DNA of 8,716 bases from Deferribacteres bacterium. GTDB lineage: Bacteria; Nitrospirota; Thermodesulfovibrionia; UBA6902. The translations under genes and the position numbers were made by a program. Shown here piece after piece: positions 4,847 through 8,716 of the stretch. Every line of letters starts with the position of its first letter. The first letter of the stretch is position 1. Below the pieces are notes generated by a model. The model did not search any database and was not told the DNA's origin. It was given only the letters and a program-made list of their open reading frames with translations. The DNA is taken from contig JAADFS010000052.1 of NCBI GenBank assembly GCA_013152795.1, positions 1-8,716 of the forward strand. Direction: 5' to 3'.

Positions 4847-7613
4847 CGCGGCGTATTTCATTGTTTTATTGGCGGTTCTTATCTCCGCTTGCGGGAAGGG
4901 GGATTTGAGCGGGCGCCAGTATTACGAGCAGGGGCTTGATTTTCTGGAGAGGGGAAATCCCAATGGTGCGATAATCGCCTTTAAAAAAGCGATTGAAAAG
5001 GATAAAAACTCTCATGAGGCAAGATACCGGCTGGCTCAGGCATATATACTGCGCGGCAAATATGATTCTGCTGAAAGGGAACTGCGTAGGGTGCTGCAGA
5101 TAAAGCCTTCCTTCAGCGAGGCGCATTTAGCCCTGGCAAAATCGCTTCTCAACACGGGAAAAACCGATGATGCCCTGCACGAGGTAGGCCTGTATTTAAA
5201 GAACAAAAAAGATGACAAGGACCCCGAGGCGTACGAATTGGCTGCAGGTGCATATGCGGCAAAAAAAGATTTTGCAAGGGCGGAAGAGTCGCTGAATAAG
5301 GCGCTTAAGACGGCTCCCGGGAGAATATCCTCTAAGATAATGCTTGCAAGCGTTTATCTGGAAACCGGCAGGACTGCAAGGTCGGAAACCCTTGTTAATG
5401 AGGTACTTGAATCGGATGGTAAAAATAAAAAGGCGCTGTATCTGCTTGCGAATATCAGGCGCGAACAGAAGCGAACCAAAGACCTTATAAATACCTACCG
5501 GAAGATACTCGATTTATTCCCCGATGAAATTCCGGCACAGTTTCAACTGGCAATGGCCTATATAGAGGAGGGAGATCTTGAGAAAGCCGGAGAAATAGCG
5601 CAGAACCTTGAAGAGGCGTATAAAAAAAGACCGGAAGGGCCGTATCTTAATGGCCTGGTTTACTACCGGCAGGGGAAGACAGACGATGCCATAGCTTCCT
5701 TTCAGACATCCGTTAAAAGGGCGCCCATACCCGGGGCATATTACTATCTCGGGTTATGCCGCATGTTGAAAGGCGACCTGGAAAAGGCAACCGACGACTT
5801 CCAGAGGGTTATTGACATGCGGCCTGAAATGGTCCAGCCGCGGCTGCTGCTTGCAGTGACGCATCTGAGAAAGGGCAGGGCGGAGGATGCTGAAAAGGAG
5901 ACACAGGCAGTCCTTGATATGGATGAGAAAAACGCCTTTGCCCATAATCTGCTTGGAAGCGCCTATCTGGCCCTCGGCAAGGGTGACCTGGCAATGAAGG
6001 AATTCGACAGGGCGATTGAGCTTAATCCCCGTCTTATCGATGCACATATAAATAAAGGATTGTTCAACCTCTCCTCAGGAAACAGCAAAAAGGCCGAGGA
6101 AGACTTCGCAACAGCGGTCAGGATAGCGCCTGACCTCCTCAATACAAGGATTATGCTTGCCCGCTACTATATCAGGAATAAAAATTTTACGGAGGCCATC
6201 AGGACATTAAAGGAAGGACTGAAGGATAACCCGAAAGACGCCGTTCTCTACAATATTATCGGCAAGGCATATCTCGGAGCAGGGGAGACAGACAAGGGGA
6301 TTGAGTATTTCAAAAGGGCGATTGCCTATAAACGGGATTTCTTCCAGCCGTATTTCAACCTCGCCCTTGTTTATATGAGCAGGGGGGAAAAAGAAGAGGC
6401 CATTGGGGAATACAGGAAAGTCCTCGGTATTGATGATAAGAACGTAATGGCCATGATAATGCTTGCAAGGATAATGGAGGCGGATAAAAAAGATAAAGAG
6501 GCCCTTGCCTACTATATTAAGGCGAAAAGACAGGAAAAACCCGTTGCGTACCTCTCTCTTGCAGGATATTACCAGAGGAAGAAAGACAGTGAAAAGGCAA
6601 TCCAGACCCTGAAAGAGGGATTAAGTCTTTACCCGAAGGACGCGGGGATTCTCGATATGCAGGGCCGCATCCACGCGGCGAACGGGGATTATAAAAAGGC
6701 CTTGAATGTCTTCGGAAACCTGAAAGCGGTCTCTCCTGAAGCTGGCATGGAAAGGCTGGCAGGTGTTTATGCAGCAATGGGTGAATATGACCGCGCAGTC
6801 AGGGAACTGGAAGGCCTGCTGGCGAAAAACTCCGGCAGAACCGATCTCCGCAGACGGATAGCGAACCTCTACATACTGAAAAAAAATTATGCGGAGGCAG
6901 AGAGAAACGCAAAGGAATTTATCTCTCTGAACCCTGAGAATGATGCAGGCTATCAGACACTGGCTGCAGCATATGCTGCAGAGGGACGGTTCAGGGATGC
7001 CGTTACCGCTTTGAAAAAAGCGGAAAAACTCAATCCGGATAATATTAAGACAAAGGTTATGATGGGCAGGGTGTATATGTCTGAGGGCAGCTTCCGGAAG
7101 GCCCTGGAGGTTTTCAAAGGCATAGAGAAATCCAACCCTGAATATATCCCGGCTTATTTCTTTCAGGCGATTATCTTTGAAAAAACGGGAAGGGAAAGAT
7201 CAGCGATTGATATGTATAAAAAGGCACTGGAGATATCGCCTGACTATGTTCCGTCCCTGAACAATCTTGCTTACTTATATGCAGAGGGGTACGGCCCTGT
7301 AGATGAGGCCGTTGACATGGCGCAGAGGGCGAAAAAAGCAGCACCCCGCAGCGGCAACGTGGCAGACACCCTGGGCTGGGCACTCTTTAAAAGCGGCAGG
7401 TATGACGATGCCGTGAAAAACTTCAGGGAAGCCGCTGATTATCTTCCCGATGAGCCGGCGATCCGGTATCACTTAGGGCTTGCATATTTAAAAAAGGGTA
7501 TGGATGTTAAGGCTGCGGAACAGTTTAAGAAGGCAGTCAGTCTCGGCAGGCGGTCGGATTTTCCGCAAATTGATGAAGTCAAGAAACTGCTTGAAGGGAT
7601 AAAAGAGAAATGA
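4839..7613 (+). CDS. prsT: TPR-repeat lipoprotein, PEP-CTERM system PrsT-like
   Basis: This is a 924-residue envelope lipoprotein, likely a protein-interaction scaffold for exopolysaccharide or PEP-CTERM protein export. It starts at TTG 4839 behind a run of seven G (4825-4831). An N-terminal hydrophobic stretch ends in the lipobox LISAC, so Cys18 would be lipidated; Gly at +2 favours the outer membrane by the E. coli rule. From about residue 28 to the end I count 26 consecutive 34-residue tetratricopeptide units with no other domain. The C-terminal part (LNNLAYLY, DTLGWALFKSGRYDDAV, IRYHLGLAYLKKG) closely resembles the PEP-CTERM TPR lipoprotein family (TIGR02917, PrsT), as does the length. 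It overlaps the pseudo-receiver gene by 8 bases and the sugar transferase by 4 (ATGA), so one operon is likely. TPR families are easily confused; a generic cellulose/alginate-type TPR lipoprotein is the alternative. Confidence 0.85.
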   Translation: MRNAAYFIVLLAVLISACGKGDLSGRQYYEQGLDFLERGNPNGAIIAFKKAIEKDKNSHEARYRLAQAYILRGKYDSAERELRRVLQIKPSFSEAHLALAKSLLNTGKTDDALHEVGLYLKNKKDDKDPEAYELAAGAYAAKKDFARAEESLNKALKTAPGRISSKIMLASVYLETGRTARSETLVNEVLESDGKNKKALYLLANIRREQKRTKDLINTYRKILDLFPDEIPAQFQLAMAYIEEGDLEKAGEIAQNLEEAYKKRPEGPYLNGLVYYRQGKTDDAIASFQTSVKRAPIPGAYYYLGLCRMLKGDLEKATDDFQRVIDMRPEMVQPRLLLAVTHLRKGRAEDAEKETQAVLDMDEKNAFAHNLLGSAYLALGKGDLAMKEFDRAIELNPRLIDAHINKGLFNLSSGNSKKAEEDFATAVRIAPDLLNTRIMLARYYIRNKNFTEAIRTLKEGLKDNPKDAVLYNIIGKAYLGAGETDKGIEYFKRAIAYKRDFFQPYFNLALVYMSRGEKEEAIGEYRKVLGIDDKNVMAMIMLARIMEADKKDKEALAYYIKAKRQEKPVAYLSLAGYYQRKKDSEKAIQTLKEGLSLYPKDAGILDMQGRIHAANGDYKKALNVFGNLKAVSPEAGMERLAGVYAAMGEYDRAVRELEGLLAKNSGRTDLRRRIANLYILKKNYAEAERNAKEFISLNPENDAGYQTLAAAYAAEGRFRDAVTALKKAEKLNPDNIKTKVMMGRVYMSEGSFRKALEVFKGIEKSNPEYIPAYFFQAIIFEKTGRERSAIDMYKKALEISPDYVPSLNNLAYLYAEGYGPVDEAVDMAQRAKKAAPRSGNVADTLGWALFKSGRYDDAVKNFREAADYLPDEPAIRYHLGLAYLKKGMDVKAAEQFKKAVSLGRRSDFPQIDEVKKLLEGIKEK

Positions 7614-8716
7614 ACTTTTTTGCAAGAAAAAATATCATACTGATCATGGGGGATGTTCTCATCACCTTTTTATCAGCTTATGCGGGTGTTTATCTGAGAC
7701 TTTACATCAGCCATTTCTTCCCTCGTTCTGTCCACGTATGCCCCTCTGCTGCCAAAAGCGGTTACATTTTCGATATTTATGATATTTGTATGCTTTTTCC
7801 TGGACCTTTACAGTGCTGAAAAGACTGAGGGCAAAAAAGAAATACTGCTGAAAGTTCTGTTTGCGGGATTTTTTGCATCACTTGGGCTCGGTGCATTTTA
7901 TTACTTTGTGCCGGATGTTCAGCTTGGAAGAGGCATGTTGTTCATGTCGGTTTTTATATCGGTTCTGCTTCAGTCGGTATGGCATATAGGGTATGGCATA
8001 TTTTTAAAGCTGCCTCTTGTCGCCAGGAAGGTACTGATACTCGGTACCGGCCCGTTTGCAAAGACCATGGGTAACATACTCCGCAGCAACGGCAACGGTT
8101 TTGCCCTGTCGGGTTATGTCAACTGTGTCGGGGAGCCTGTTCATGTTCCGGGAAATTCCATAGTCGGCAATGGAGACGGCATCCTCGCCATTGCCCTTAA
8201 GGAAAAGGTCCAGAAGATTGTCGTATCCCTCAGCGAAAGAAGGGGAACCCTTCCTGTCAGAGAGATTCTCGACTGCAAATTACAGGGAATAGATATAATC
8301 GACGGCCCTTCATTTTACGAGCAGTTGACCGGCAAGCTTCTGATTGAGAACATGAAGCCGAGCCATCTTATCTTTTCGGACGGATTCAAGATTACCGCGA
8401 CCAGACGATGTGTAAAACGCATGTTCGATGTCGTCCTTGCCGTTATTGGCATTGTTGTATCCCTGCCGATTATAATAATCGTACCTGTTCTGATCAAACT
8501 GGATTCCAGGGGACCGGTGCTTTTTAAACAGGAGCGGATCGGGGAGAATGAAAAGGTATTCATGGTTTACAAGTTCAGGACAATGATCGACAATGCGGAG
8601 AAGCACACCGGCCCTGTATGGTCGCAGTCAGGTGACAGCAGGATCACAAGGGTCGGGAGGATATTGAGAAAGCTGCGCCTTGATGAAATACCGCAACTGT
8701 TTAATGTCATATGCGG
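7610..8716 (+). pseudogene. Polyprenyl-phosphate sugar-phosphate transferase (EpsB/WbaP type), frameshifted and 3' truncated
   Basis: The product should start exopolysaccharide repeat-unit synthesis by moving a sugar-1-phosphate onto undecaprenyl phosphate at the inner membrane. ATG 7610 overlaps the lipoprotein stop. The first about 35 codons encode a typical first helix (IILIMGDVLITFLSAYAGVYLRL), then this frame runs into a stop at 7817-7819. The rest continues one base over, open from 7698 to the window end: further helices (VTFSIFMIFVCFFLDLY, VLFAGFFASLGLGAFYYF), a nucleotide-binding-like VLILGTGPFAKTMGNIL, then the catalytic domain with KRMFDVVLAVIG, GPVLFKQERIG, KFRTM and LDEIPQLFNV. 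The layout fits the PEP-CTERM-associated sugar transferase family (TIGR03013). The shift falls about 7698-7730. It may be a sequencing error, since everything downstream looks well conserved, or a real disruption. The first ATG in the second frame is 7779. The end lies beyond the window. Confidence 0.88.

Noticed and set aside
8310..8606. Minus-strand open frames opposite the sugar transferase
   Set aside because: They sit opposite the catalytic domain (KFRTM, GPVLFKQERIG) and look like low-complexity shadow translation.

Overview
The window reads as chromosomal DNA of a Gram-negative-type bacterium. It has a lipoprotein signal peptide, sigma-54-dependent regulation and an exopolysaccharide initiation enzyme. 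The moderate GC content, AGG/AAA-rich codon use, a coiled-coil/LuxR regulator of a type common in Desulfobacterota and Nitrospirota, and a TPR lipoprotein plus sugar transferase of PEP-CTERM/exosortase-associated type suggest one of those phyla. This placement is inference from protein style; no marker gene is present.

All convincing genes lie on the + strand. (1) 2-835 is the C-terminal part of a Cu(+)-type P1B ATPase, cut by the window edge. (2) 836-974 is a short gap with hairpins, followed at 975-1487 by a small coiled-coil protein with a LuxR-type helix-turn-helix. (3) 1488-1700 is an AT-rich gap with a good sigma-70-like promoter overlapped by a palindrome. It precedes a soluble PAS/HisKA/HATPase kinase (1701-2789) and an NtrC-family sigma-54 activator (2782-4140), which overlap by 8 bases. 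(4) 4141-4465 is a regulatory gap with a perfect 17-bp inverted repeat (4179-4195) and a strong match to the sigma-54 -24/-12 promoter (4435-4450). (5) Downstream are a degenerate receiver protein (4466-4846), a 26-repeat TPR lipoprotein resembling PrsT (4839-7613) and a polyprenyl-phosphate sugar-phosphate transferase (7610 to the window end). These three overlap by 8 and 4 bases and look like one operon. The transferase reading frame is broken near 7698-7730.

Working model (inference): the kinase phosphorylates the NtrC-like regulator. The regulator binds upstream palindromes, drives the sigma-54 promoter at 4435-4450, and so switches on an exopolysaccharide/PEP-CTERM-type envelope operon that continues past the window. 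The same kind of palindrome over the kinase-regulator promoter would allow autoregulation. The receiver that opens the operon keeps most of the receiver fold signature but lacks the phospho-accepting aspartate, so it may act as a phosphorylation-independent partner. The most notable observations are this compact circuit, the pseudo-receiver, the near-leaderless start implied by the sigma-54 promoter, and the frameshift in the transferase.
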